Shown here: positions 10,512 through 22,391 of the stretch, piece after piece
Layout of the letters: each line of letters begins with the position of its first letter
Numbering within the stretch: position 1 is the stretch's first letter
Assembly (NCBI GenBank): GCA_037178855.1
Contig: JASJZC010000007.1
Location: 7,874,001-7,938,000 of the forward strand
Direction: 5' to 3'
DNA length: 64,000 nucleotides
Origin: Oscheius sp. JU75
Lineage: Eukaryota; Nematoda; Chromadorea; Rhabditida; Rhabditidae
Notes under the pieces: model-generated
What the model was told of the DNA's origin: nothing
Database searches by the model: none
What the model saw: only the letters and a program-made list of their open reading frames with translations
Program-made: the position numbers and the translations under genes

Positions 10512-11501
10512 TTAAAGTGCTTTTCTTGTCGTCTGACAATGTGGTACAGGGAAATCAAACGACATCGAAGAGACCAGATTCCGGAAATCGACGAACACGA
10601 GATAGAGATGACTTCGGTAACCGTAGGCCTTGTCAATCAGCTGTCTGATGGCATGAAGGTGTTCTACAGTCGAGTAGCTTCGGCGGAATCCTGCGGAATC
10701 CCAAACCTGTAGGGAGCTGGTAGCACGGAGATTGGACGGATATTGGTCAGGCGTGATTCCCTTTCTTCGAGATGAGGGTGGTAATCGAATCACCGAATCC
10801 AGAAGGAACCGCACGACGTTGGAGCATCCTTGCCCAGTAGACTGAACAGGCCTCAGGTGCCAACCAACAGAGAACCTTTCTGCGCGTGGGATCTTTTTAA
10901 CAAGAACAGCCCGGGCTTCGTCGAAAACTTCACACATGCCTTAGTACTGATCAGCCGGATTCGGATCCTCCATTGCTTCTCTCCTGAACAGCGTGTCGGA
11001 AAAGTGGCCAGTTCATCTTTGTCTGCATTGCCTTCTGTCGACGTCTAGTGATCTTGGCGTCTAGAACAACGATGAGACGGATAAGGCGGTGGTCCATTCG
11101 GAAGTTGAACTGTTTGATGACGTGAACTTTCCGCACGGTGTTGGTTCTTCGAACGAGGTACAGATCGTATTCCTTAAAGGTGGTGCCATTGGGCGATCTC
11201 CAGGTCCATTTTCTTCCCGATCTCTGCTTACTGAAGGTGTTGGCTACGTCTCAACTTGTTGACAGAAGGAGAGGAGGTGTTCTCCTTCGGGTACCATAGC
11301 CGTAAGCTCGACGGTTCCAATGGGTGGAGGCGCGGTCCGACGGAGGCATTCTAATCTCCGAGCACTATTGTACACCTCTGATGTTTTCTGGGGAAATTCA
11401 CCTGGCTTTCCGGTGCTCTGATCCCTACTTACATCATCGGCCTCGACCGGCAGCCCCTGTTTCCATAAGGATCCAGCAGTCCGGTTGTGCGCTAACAACA
11501 C
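10512..11501 (-). mobile_element. Decayed non-LTR retrotransposon (RTE-like LINE)
   Basis: On the minus strand, pieces of endonuclease and reverse transcriptase occur in element order. About 11220-10950 has WTWRSPNGTTFKEYDLYLV followed by FRMDHRLIRL, like the end of RTE-type endonucleases. About 10710-10580 has AGFRRSYSTVEHLHAIRQL then YLVFVDFRNL, matching the reverse transcriptase block normally ending FVDFRKAFDS; the catalytic part is lost. The pieces sit in different frames with stops between them, so the element is dead. Family assignment is from memory of motifs. Exact ends were not determined. Confidence 0.75.
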
Positions 11502-11509
11502 ATGGGCGC

Positions 11510-12152
11510 GAAGGGAGGATCCGAAAATTGGGTTTGAAAAAATCCCAGAAATTGTCTGCCGGCAGTCTTATTAAACTACAAGTTTGGTACTTAAAGCACG
11601 TGTTTTACACGAATACAACATGTGTTCATAACGAAAGACAAGAAAAAGAAAGCCGCATGCAGTTTTAACCAAATCAGGAAATAAATTACTGTGTAAACAT
11701 CAGAAATTGTTAGTAAAAGAGAATGATGAAAAGTCGGATGACCCACGCTAAAATACGCAGACACACCATTATAGTTTTTTACACTTTGTTCAAAAAAGGA
11801 AAAAGTCGTTTTTATGCTGTACATTTGATTTGAAATATTTTTTTATCATGAATTTTGTTGTCAAAGACGGGGTCCCGCAGGGATTGATTGCGCTCTGTAA
11901 CCCTTCACATTCAATTTTCAATTGCAGCTTTGCCACAATCTCATTACGAGCCTTTTTCACGCTCTTCGACTTAAGCCTTGCGAAGGAAGCGTTCTTCTAA
12001 AAGTACTGTTAAACCGATTTTCTAAAAATCGACAGCGTCCGCTATTTATCTTCCTCACTTCCTTTTTTTGAACAAAATTTTGGCATTCTATTGTTTGTTT
12101 GTTTGTTTTTAGAATTTTTAGAAAGGTTGAGCAATTTCAGGTAAAAACTAAA
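11510..12152. other. Upstream region of the myotubularin gene
   Basis: AT-rich, no gene seen. A possible trans-splice acceptor (GCAATTTCAG, ending at 12140) precedes the start codon at 12153 by twelve bases. Confidence 0.4.
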
Positions 12153-15100
12153 ATGGAACTCGCAGACGCCATCAAAGTTCGTCGAGTGGACAATGTGCAT
12201 GTTCGCAAAGGTCCTAGAGCTGGAAAATTCGGTTGCTTAGTTTTAGTTGGTGAGTCAACCTGTTACAAAACATATTGTCACGTTTAGAACATCATCTTCT
12301 GTTTTCACCTTCCTCTGAGAGTGGAGGAAATGACAACGAACTATGGGTGGGACTAAGTGTTTTCTTTAGATTCTTTTTTAGCTTTTGCACAGAGCAGTCG
12401 ACAGGGTTTCGATGGATCCTATTGGACGAGAACAGCCTCCCAGAGCTGCTCTCCTTACTCTTAAGTTGAAAAACTTCATGATCATCATGTTCGAAATACC
12501 CAGCTACGAGGACGCAAAACTAGCAGCTATTACCATTGAAACTCTCGCAAATATCAGTGAGTTCACCTACTTAACCTTTAGTAACTGGGTCTGACAATGT
12601 CATTTTTGTCAGCTTGTTAAACGAGTTGACCACTGTGAAGCGCCTGTTTCCTAATTCAAAATTTGCATTAGTTTCGCTTCTTACAGGAAAACCTTTGATG
12701 CTTTTCAGCGCACATGCGACTTTCTTAACCATGGTAACAGATGAATGTGACAGTGAACCAAATTGCTATAAATGGCAGAAGAATATTCTCTTCGTTTCTC
12801 AAAGCTCATTTCCAGCCGACTACTCCCACGATTATCCGTTCTACTATCGTTGCCCCTTCCAAGTTCTGGATGATGGCTGGAAGGCATTTGATATTGAACA
12901 AGAGTACGCTAGATTGACAGTTCTGGCTGGAGATGCCTACCGGATAAGCAGTGTCAACGAAAACTTTGCGGTATTTCCTCTACACATTTCTTTTGAAACT
13001 ATGCATTTCAGATCTGCTCCTCTTACCCTGAAAAGGTTATTGTTCCAAAAGGAATCGGTGACGATTACCTGCGGATCAGTGCCACATTCCGTGACGGAGG
13101 ACGGTTCCCCATTATTAGCTACTTTCACAGGGAAACGAAGGTAGTCAAGCCTACTTTTTGTTCAAAACTTCTTATAGTCTTGCATTCTACGATGTGGTCA
13201 GCCTCTCGTCGGTCCAGCTAACAGACGCTGCAAGGAAGATGAAACTATTCTGAACTCACTGCTGACCATCAACAAGGGAATCATCTTCGATACCAGGTCA
13301 AAGCAAATTGCACAAGGATCGAAAAGCAAAGGTATGAAACTATAATATTTGGTTTTTGAGCAGCTTCTTTAGGCGGAGGACATGAAACGCCACAGTGCTA
13401 TCATCGCTGGAGATATGTAAACTTGGGAACACCTAGGCTGAGAGAGTTGAGGGATTCTTTGAGCAAGATGGTTGAACGTGAGTTAGTCTTATAATTGGTT
13501 CCCTAATCTTTAACGAAATATCGCATGAGTTATCTTTCAAACATGTGCTAATTCGTGAATCACAGCACAAAGTTTCTAATGTCTTGATCCTGATAGTGTA
13601 AACTGCAATGGCATAGCATTAGAGGAAAATGATCATTTTCAACCTCATTTCGCAGCCTAATACGAGGATTATATTCGAACTTTCTGTAGGTTTCCGCACT
13701 GCTTACGTTGTCAAAGCCTGCACCTTAGGCAGCGCAAAATTCGTTCTGACCAACACTATTTCAGTGTCCAACGATCGAGCTGTTTCATCAGACAAGTACG
13801 TCTCTAAGCTGTACTCTTCCGGATGGCTTCAATCTGTAGCCGACAACCTGACCTGTGCGGCCAATGTAGCTAAATGTGTTCACTGTGAAGGTACTCAAGG
13901 TATGCGTATCGTGTTGTCGCTTACCCGCACGGCATTAAGTTGTTTTGTACAGGCTGGCCGATTATTTCTAGTGTAATATCCGTGTGACCAGTAATTTTTA
14001 GCAAGCCCCGCGCTACTTCCCGGGGTCGTACTTTTTGAGCCATTTGAGTGAAAAAGGTCAATGGAGATCAAAAGATAGCCTGAATTAATCCCGATTTGAT
14101 GCTATAAAAACATGTATGGGAGCAGTACGGAATTTTCCAGGCGCAGTCGACCGCAAAAACGCGCATCCTAGAAAATCGAAGTTCAAGGGGGATTTTGAGG
14201 TGTTTTCAAAAAACTGACAGTATTGAAGCCCTTGATGAGTAACTTAATCAGCCGAGACCCGATTTCACAGAGATTTTCTCTCTCCGAGCTATGAAGCTAC
14301 TAAAAACCGAATTTCCTCAACTATGAGTATTTGCAGTGCCCTAGCCCGACCGAAATGGAATGGAAATAACAAACAACGTAGTCGAAAAGAACTCAATCAG
14401 GGCTTTCAAATGCTATTTAGATCTTAATGGCTTCAATAGAAAACTTTTGAGAAATGACTCCCGTTAAATTGGTGGGTTTGGGCGCGCTTGCATCTAAAGA
14501 GGGGATAATCCAAATAAAACCACAATGGAGAAAGTTAATTTTTCCATCCATTACATCCCCTCTGTAGATGCAAGTGCGCCTGAACCCACCAACTTTGCGA
14601 CGCTTGTTTCTTGAAAATTTTCTATTGAAACCATTATCATCTAGATAGCATTTGAAAGCCCTGATTGAGCGCTATTCAACTGCATTGTCGATTTTGTCCA
14701 ATTCGATTTGGCTAGGGCAGTACAAGTCCTCAAAGTTGAAAATTTCGGTTTTTGGAAGCTCAGCGAGGTAAAATTTCTGTGAAATCGGGTCCGCCTAGTA
14801 AACATAAAGTTTTTTTTTGGAAACACCCCAAAATCCTCCCTAAACCTCGGATTTCAAGGATGCGAATTTTTGCGATCGACTGCACCTGGAAAATTTCGAA
14901 CTGTGCCCATACATGTTTTTACGACATCAAATCGGGATTGCTTCTGACCCCCTGTCTTTTGACCCCCATTGACCTTTTTCACTCAAATGGTTCAAAAAAG
15001 ACGACCCCGGGAAGTAGCGCGGGGCAAAAATTACTGGCCGCACGGATACAATAAGCTTACCCTACTCATTTTTGAACTTCAAATATTTATCTGTTCAGAA

Positions 15101-16001
15101 GTTCCCGTCGTCGTTCATGGTGGAGAAGGAGTTGATTCAACTCTGGTGGCCGTTTCTCTGGCTCAAGTTCTTCTAGATCCTGATGCTAGAACAATCCGCG
15201 GGTAGGCAAGCAGCTCGTAACATCACAAAAGAGTCAGATTCCAATCCTTAATCGAGCGGGAATGGATAATGGGAGGGCACCCATTTGCTCTGAGAAACGC
15301 TCATTGTGCCTATGCAGAAGGTTCCATCACAGGTCCACAAGAGGGGCCAGTCTTTTTGTGTTTCCTCGACTGCATGTATCAGGTAAGACAAACAGAGAAC
15401 CAGAGAGACAAAAAAACTGATAGAGAGAGAATATGTGCTTGGTTGATGCACGTATTACAGATCATACAACAGTTTCCTCATTCCTTTGAGTTTGGCGAAG
15501 AACTGCTTATCTTCCTTTTCGAGCACGCCTATGCAAGCGAGTTTGGAAGCTTCCTCGGGAACAATGAGAAGGAGAAACGGGCTTTGAATGCCAAGAAGCT
15601 GACGGTCTCCCTGTGGTCTCACGTAAACAATCCAGAAGTTCTTCGAACTTTCGTGAATGTAATCTACGAGCCAAGAACAGAAGTTATTTGGCCTTCTGTT
15701 GAACCGCAAAGCATTGTAAGTTAACTTCTATTTGTATCACGACTTTTTTTATTGAAGAAAGTTTGGAGCCGTCTATTCCTCCGTTGGCAAAAGGATTGGC
15801 TCGAAGAAGACTCTATCAAGAAGGCTGCTCAACAGTGGAGAGCAAAGGAGAAAGAACTGACGACGAAGGCCCTTGTTCTTCGAAAGTATGGTTTCATTCT
15901 ATCATTTTCAAAAAAAAATTTTCAGGCAACTCATCGAGCTATCAAAAGAAGCCAGTCTTTGTAGCAATCTCAAAAAGGCTACATTGTCACCGGCTAACTA
16001 A
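12153..16001 (+). CDS. mtm-9: Myotubularin-related pseudophosphatase, MTMR9 (mtm-9) type
   Basis: An inactive member of the myotubularin phosphoinositide 3-phosphatase family; MTMR9 proteins bind and stimulate active partners on endosomal membranes. The start MELADAIKVRRVDNV matches the MTMR9 N-terminus. Then come the PH-GRAM region (12153-12545), YPFYYRCPFQVLDDGW, CSSYPEKVIVPKGI, FRDGGRFPIISYFHRE, GQPLVGPANRRCKED and the phosphatase-like loop HGGEGVDST at about 15118, where active enzymes have CSDGWDRT; the catalytic Cys and Arg are missing, as in MTMR9. Later blocks FQSLIEREW, FEHAYASEFGSFLGNN and WPSVEPQSI also match. The C-terminus carries a coiled-coil-like RAKEKELTTKALVLR. The splice junction in 12550-12615 is off by one base in my reading. 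A 1.2-kb intron holds a fold-back element. Confidence 0.92.
13977..15049. mobile_element. Fold-back (long inverted repeat) element in the mtm-9 intron
   Basis: Two arms of about 540 bp (13977-~14518 and ~14546-15049) are imperfect reverse complements. Outer ends read TATCCGTGTGACCAGTAATT and, reverse-complemented from the right, TATCCGTGCGGCCAGTAATT. The spacer is only about 25-30 bp. No transposase frame exists, so this is a non-autonomous fold-back element or MITE; TA flanks suggest a Tc/mariner-like target but this is unproven. The arms differ at many positions, so insertion is old. It lies wholly within an intron. Confidence 0.85.
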
Positions 16002-16313
16002 CATGTACTACTCCTACATTCCGCCTAGTCATTGCCAAGTTTGGTTATGATCGGTAAGTTTATCGCTTACTTGTGTCTGATCTCCAAGGTTAAGAAAGAG
16101 TTTACATACAACTTTACAGTCACTGGTTGTATTTCTATATAAAAGTGCATAATATGAGAATGAATGTTTTCTACTATTGCTTTTCTGACATATATGCCAG
16201 GATCGAGAATTTAAACAAGTTAAAACTCGTTTTAATTTGCTAAGACACAAAACTGGGACATTCTTGGAAGATCTTCACCTTAATTAACACTGTGTGGTAT
16301 CTATTTTAAAATG
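16002..16313. other. 3' flank of the myotubularin gene
   Basis: AT-rich sequence without a recognised gene; open frames on both strands here lack coding character. Confidence 0.35.
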
Positions 16314-16490
16314 TCATCGCGTCTCTGTGTGTATGTCTGTCTGAAGCCAATACTGTCAATTAGTGTGCACTATTTTGTGCGCACTAGCCAAATCAAGCCA
16401 GTTCGGGAAGTAGATTCGTTGGGAGGATGTTGCTCCTGTCACGGTACCTCGATTGGAGGGAATGCGGACAAATTGAAGTGGGAGGAAAGT
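16314..16490 (+). repeat. Dispersed repeat, copy 2
   Basis: Second copy of the repeat described at 7915-8085, same orientation. It retains CGCGTCTCTGTGTGTAT, TCTGAAGCCAATACTG, TTTTGTGCGCACTA and TTCGTTGGGAGGATGTT. Similarity fades beyond about 16490. Confidence 0.6.
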
Positions 16491-17281
16491 GTCGCTTTTT
16501 TTGTTAGCATCCCTTGTCTTTTTAATTTTGGTAACAAAAAATTGATTATAAAGTGTAGATACTATAAGGTATGCTTCAAATTTCCGCAATACTCAAAGTT
16601 TAATTGATAGATCAGGTCTCACCACGAATGATTGCACACGATAAATATTTTAGCGTTGAAAAAGTTCCTTTTTATAACAAGAAGTTTGGAACTTTAGCGA
16701 CTGAAGTCGTATCAGGGAGCTCAAATTTAATGCTATATAGCCTGAGCGCTCTCCAAACTTTGGTTGCTGCAACCGAATCTTTAGAGTCATGTTCGGGATG
16801 ACGGGAAAGTTTCCTACCATTAGGAGGGAACTCAAAACTCCGAACAATAATTTCGAGTATGGCTGTAGCACAACTCTGACGGTGACTCTGCTTACCTGGC
16901 TTCCTAGTTCCAATAACTACCACGGATTCGTTTCTCTTCGAGCCTCCAAAGTCATTTTTCTCTAATGGTGCGTTGAAAAACTGTCCACAGAAGTAACTGA
17001 CACACTTTATTACATGTTGAGAACAATTCAAGTCTACTGGAAGAGACGAGCAATGAGAAGGGTGACTGGCACGAATGCGAGAGAAGACATAGCCTCGTTC
17101 ACTGGTCGAGCTCCTTGGCCGATTCCGATTCCACTGCCTAAACAAATCCGTTCTGTATATACATTGCTGTCAGCGTTATTAAGCGTTAGTAAGCGCAATA
17201 GCTACCAGAGCGGCGTTGACGGTGGTGATGCTTGTTAGGTGCAGCTCCCCCTCCGATTCCGTGTGCTAAACTGATACTAAA
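16491..17281. other. Intergenic, nothing firmly recognised
   Basis: A 157-codon minus-strand frame (16672-17145) is open but basic and Ser-rich without a domain, signal peptide or consistent splice sites; I do not consider it a gene. Confidence 0.3.
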
Positions 17282-17986
17282 CTACGCAAAAGGTGCAAAG
17301 TGCCCACCAGCATGAGCCCCGTGCCCAATGTGCTTATCATGGCGGCCTGAAGCAAAATAGTGTTAACGGTCAAACTGAGGTCTTACCTCCAGTATTACCA
17401 TAAGCATTGTAACTACCGCTGTAGCCATTGTTATTGCCTAGGGAATAGGTTAGTGGAAGAAATAGGAAATTTCTAACTCGAAACACCATGACCGATACCG
17501 CTGTTCTGGACCCCAGCTCCGTGACCTATGGATCGACGAGCATGGCTACGAACAATAGGAACTAAACCCTGGATAGAAAAGGGGTTGGGAGTCGAACTCA
17601 CTGCCGTTGTTAACTTTCTCCGACATACCGAAATTGCATTTATCTTTTTTGCAGGTGTCACATTTGGTGTCAGAAGTATATGCTGGCAGAGCGGAGCACG
17701 AGGCGGCACATCCCTTGTAGGTCACTGAAAACTGTCAATAGTTTCTTTTTATCTGTTTACTTTGCCATCCGAAAAGCTTTTGCAAGACTTTCGTATAAGA
17801 TTTCGTACTTAGCAACAACGTTCACTTTGAAAACTCACCCTGATTTTGCTTCGTGATCGTATAGCACAAGCCCATTGGACAATACTCGATTTGTGGATTA
17901 TTGCAAGTAAGGAAAGAGTCACAGTTGTAGCAGGTGAGGGCAATAGCAGAGCCGATGAAGGCGGCGAGGAGAATGATTCGAGACAT
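17282..17986 (-). CDS. Secreted Ly6/uPAR-like three-finger protein with Gly/His-rich tail
   Basis: ATG at 17986 opens a signal peptide (MSRIILLAAFIGSAIA) followed at once by LTCYNCDSFLTCNN, the typical start of a Ly6 domain. The next exon carries YKGCAASC and ends CDTCKKDKCNF, the closing C-x2-C...CN pattern. A GTATGT donor after CNF leads, through a proposed AG acceptor, to a tail with repeated IGHG/GHG and NNNGYSGSYNAYG stretches, ending GGHFAPFA at 17282. Five exons join in frame. Ly6 proteins are extracellular receptor-like or receptor-modulating modules. The unusual feature is the Gly/His/Asn-rich tail in place of a GPI-signal helix, so this copy is probably secreted. No ligand can be inferred. 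Confidence 0.7.
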
Positions 17987-18684
17987 GGCTGTCGGAGGAA
18001 GGAACCAAAGAGGGGCTTTTATTGGGAGCCGGCGGTTTCGATTGACCGATTCCTTATCTACTCTTCGCCTGACTCACTCATGTTTCCGCCCCGTGGTGGA
18101 AAATGTTTATTCTTGCCTGTGGGACATTCTAGAGTTTCTATGGACCTGAAAGACATCTTTCCAGAAAACACGAAAACGCTGTCTCATTGTGGAAATACCG
18201 AAAGTGGCAGCTATGCAGAGATTTGAACAAAACAAACATTATGTCGCAAGTTAGAGAGCGATGCACGTCACTTGTATGTCTAGAGATGCTCATTCATGAT
18301 AGCGATATACAGATTGGCTCTCTGGAAGAAGTGCCTTTGTGTAAAAATTGTACTTCACGAGCTGCTAATAAAGTTACAAAGTTAACAGAAACCACATACA
18401 AGAAAAAGGTATGAGAATAAAGTTGTCTAAGCAGTTCTGCAGCTTTTCTAGTTGTACTGTACCTCACTTCTTGTCTACTTTTCATACATGGTTTTGTCGC
18501 TCATGTCAAGCTATATTATCCTTTTCTGTCAACCCATAACGTTCTTTCTTCCGCTGTCCACTCGATCACCTGGTAACTTCATTTGTGATTTTCAGTTTGC
18601 AGCCATGATTAACAACAAACAAACACAAAACACAACCTACAGTAAGACTTTAATAACTTAAATCCTCACATCAAAAATTTTTAT
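17987..18684. other. Intergenic between two minus-strand genes
   Basis: Holds the promoter region of the Ly6-like gene (right of 17986). No other gene recognised; plus-strand open frames here are antisense or chance. Confidence 0.35.
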
Positions 18685-21339
18685 TCAAATCTGCCCGTGA
18701 GTCATTGCTATTTGCCCTGCGCGGTAGAGTTGAGAAATGTCCATCCGGGTCATTGGCTTCATTCCGACCAGCGTCATCGGTCCGCCTGTTTGAATGGCCC
18801 TCTCGCTCCTGAAACTCATCGTTTTTTCAATACTGTTCTGACTCACGTCACAATCAGAGGTTGAACCTTGGCCACAATCGGAAAGTTAAGACTGATTCCT
18901 TCCTTCCTTTGGTAGTGAAGTAGAGGCAACCTTTCAGATTGAGGACGAATCAGTGATCTGCTGGACAGCATGGGTTCCTGAATCGGTGAGATACTATCTC
19001 AAAGAGAACTGATTACCTCTTGGAGAGTGTTGGCTGTACTCATTGAGAATATCGATAGTTGACTTCTCACTTCATCCTCATCTTCCTCCACCTGTTCAGA
19101 TTTTGATGATCTCGGTCTGGGTCTTGGAGACGGAGAAAGCATAGTGAAGTCGAGTTTTTCAATAGGTGGAGGTGCATCATTCATTGCGGGAACCTGGTTG
19201 TAGTTGTCAGGAAGAGGTGGCAGAGACGAAGCAACAGATTCTGACCTCTCCGTAGATATTGCCTCAGTCTGTCTTGCGTCGGCTTGTCGTTTTCTCTCTT
19301 CAACCAAAAGTTTTCCAATCAATTCGATCTTCTCGTTCAGCTTCTTGATATCTTTCCTGATGACATCTTCTCTCAGGTTGTTTGAAGTGGATGATAGACT
19401 AGAACTGGATGAGCAGGCACTACTGTTTAAAGAATGTCGGTTAGCTGACTTCAATGGAGAGTTCAAAAACAATTTCTCTGACTCAAGAGACTTTTTCAGT
19501 TCTTGTTGAGACTCTGCTATTTTCTGAATAAAACACCAACTGATTTGTAACAGAACTCTTACCCGGATGTTCAGATTGTTCATTGTGCTCCTCATGAACC
19601 TTGGCTCCCTTTGTGTCTGTGACGGCCTCTTCTCCTTTAACATCCTTTTAGCCAGCTCCTCTTTGGCTTTCAGTGTGTATTCGTGCAGAATCTGTGACCT
19701 GCTGACAAATATTCTGTCCTCTCTAGCCGATTGAGATGATTCCAACTGCTCGCGGGCTGTCTGAGCATATCTTAAAAGCTATTTTAAGACCATGATAAGG
19801 CAACTTACTTTGGAGTAGCTATCTGTTGTTTACAGAGAATATCTGGTGAGACGTAGAGTCGTAGAGGGATCAGAGTTGAGTCAGGAAAGGTGAATCCTTT
19901 CCATCGGGTGGAAACAAATTTCATTTCTTCCCAGACAGAGAACGGAACCTGCCAAACTGTTGCTTTAAAGCAAAGCCTACTCACTGTTCGACTAGGAAGA
20001 ATGAGTCCAGATACCCAATCAGCTGACTCTCGTCCAGAATAGATATTCTCTTCAATGAGACAGATTTGTCCATGCCAGAGTTCTCTTGTTGTGCGGTCCA
20101 GTGGAGGCAGGCTGGCCTGAAGTTTCCATTACGAGCAATGTCGGAAAGACAAACTGTGGACTGGTAGGTGCTCCTCACAAATTCAAAGAACAAGTTAATG
20201 TGGGCAATATCTTGTTGGTCTGCCATCGAATGCCATCGTCTCACGGCCTCTTGATGACTCTCGCCTTCGATCAACGCCTTGTATTTCATAGCAATCTCAG
20301 GAAGCGAACTCTAAACAGCTTGCATGGTGAAACTATCAAATGCCTACCCATTTCTCCTCTTCTGCCAGGCTAAAAGAGTCTCTGTAGATCAAACTAAGGA
20401 CTACGACAGCCAAACGTGTGACTATAGTCTTGCCTCCACTCAGCTGTGCCTCTGGTTCCGCGAAGACATCCATTGTTCTTTTCAGATCCAAAGTTAGGCG
20501 GCTGGTCAAATGGAGTGAAGTTAGAATGACTTTCAGTAGAGAGTGGATACTGTCCCGAATAGATGTTTCTGCTTGACTGGAAACCGAGCTGGTTGAAATC
20601 ATGTAGACCGGTGGTCTTGGAAGCTATATTACAAAAATTAACTGTCACGCGACAACTTACAGTTTTGGTCTCTGTACTTTTCAGCGGAAGTTGAGCAAAA
20701 AGAGTCTCAATCCTATCCATTATGTGCATTTCAAGACATTGCAGATAATTTTTGGCGAGAACGACGTCTAGTTCTAGTACAGATGGAAGTAACTGATCAC
20801 AGAGAAAAGCCGTATCATTGCATTGTTTCTCTACGACTGTCAGTAACAAGTCAGCAATAAACTCATCCGTCAAGAACAGGCTGAAAGATATAAAGGGCAT
20901 GTCCGATGACTTACCCAAGAGTCGAATCGACCAGGATTCGAAGAAGAAGCGACGATCTCCTGTCTCCAAAATGGTCAGAATAGAGAATAGCTTCGAGATC
21001 TTGTCCTAAATGAAGTAAAAGAGCGACAGGCAGTCTTGGAGAGAACTCTTCTGGGATTTCTTGAGCCGCCGTCTCTCGATTGACCATTTTCCCGGAAACA
21101 TCTGAAACTCGAATATTTCTTCAACAACACATTTGTCTACCTTTCTCCGTGTATTGAATCCATTTGAAAAGAGTAGGGTAGCCCTCCTGTTCATTTTCGA
21201 GACTAAACAATGGAAGACCAAGATAGAATGCTGCAACCAGACGAGCACTGGAACGACAATGCCTTCTATTTGCACTGTCTTCAGTATTGAGAAGAGCTTG
21301 TCGTAGTTTATTAGTGTCGAAGAATGGACGAAGACTCAT
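18685..21339 (-). CDS. Unrecognised large protein: helical N-terminus, coiled-coil C-terminus
   Basis: Starting MSLRPFFDTNK at 21339, at least ten exons join in frame with standard splice sites to a stop at 18685. The first ~450 residues look all-helical, with leucine-rich helices (DEFIADLLLTVVEKQC, LPSVLELDVVLAKNYLQ) like an ARM/HEAT-type fold. The C-terminal third has a Ser-rich stretch, a coiled coil (IRKDIKKLNEKIELIGKLL) and an acidic EQVEEDEDEV patch. The last two exons encode a conserved-looking end, MTLVGMKPMTRMDI...GQI. The stop overlaps the polyadenylation signal (TGAATAAA). I do not recognise the family; a centrosomal or ciliary scaffold would fit the architecture but that is a guess. 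Confidence 0.75.
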
Positions 21340-22391
21340 TCCAGAAGGATTTCTGGGGAGAGACTACGGCATAGTGTGCGCTGTGCGTTGCTATGGCAAC
21401 TGTTGTGTTCGGTGAATCTGCGCGTGCTTACTGCAATTGTCAGTTATTTACGTCAGGTATGCTTCCAGAAAATAGTCAAGGCTGTAAACAAAGTAATTTT
21501 CTGAAGAAACACGCGTTATCGACCGTCTGTTGACAGCGGTTGATACTCTGAGCTACTTTTCTTATTTTTTGTTTTGGAGTTATCTGAAGACCTAAAAATT
21601 CTGAAAGTTTGCGAGCAACTGAATATCTATATACACAACAATCTCCACAATTGTACCCGAAAAAGAAGTAAACTTTTCTTTTCATTTGAACAACAAAAAT
21701 CCATATAATCACGTTGCAAGGATACTAAGACTGGCTTCTACTTATAATTTGCGGGAACTGTTAATTCAGAAATTACATCCTTTTATAGTTTCCATTTTCG
21801 AGAATTCCATGTCGTTTAGGCCGTTCTCATTCCTCGCGCTATCAACCATTCCTAGTCAGCCAGGGCCTTTGTGTTCCAGCAGAAACTACAATGATTAAAA
21901 ATCGAAGTGCAGCGACGCGTGACAGTAAAAACAAAACGTTTGAGTGCCATCGGACTTTTGATATGTCTATCTTCGACTCGTGTCTTCGCCCTTTCCTATC
22001 GACTACTTAGGAGACAACAATTTTCGAGCGTCTCTCACACAAGAATCGAAAAACCAATTTATAAGCCATGAAACCGGAAAAGAGTGAGGTTAGAGCAGGA
22101 TGCCGAGAGATAAGTAAGGTGAATTCACAAATAACCCAGAGAAGAAGCGTTGAGGAAATGACTAAGAGAAAACTCAAAACGTTTTGGCAGAAAGGCACTA
22201 GAGGACAATCAGGTAATGCAGAAAGGCTTATTTGAGGAAGAAGGGGAAAAGACAATATACAAGCTATATACAAAAAAAACCTAAAACAGGTACATAAGTT
22301 TTGAGGTTGGAGCGAGGGGTTCTATGTACAAACCAGTAAATTAGTCACAACCGTGGAGGGCAAAAAATGTACAAACTAGAAGGACTTATCG
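21340..22391. other. Intergenic between two minus-strand genes
   Basis: Promoter region of the 21339 gene on the left and 3' flank of the WDR26 homologue on the right. No further gene recognised. Confidence 0.4.

Noticed and set aside
16672-17145. 157-codon minus-strand ORF
   Set aside because: Longest unassigned frame in the region, but composition is basic and irregular, with no domain, and no neighbouring exon fits.
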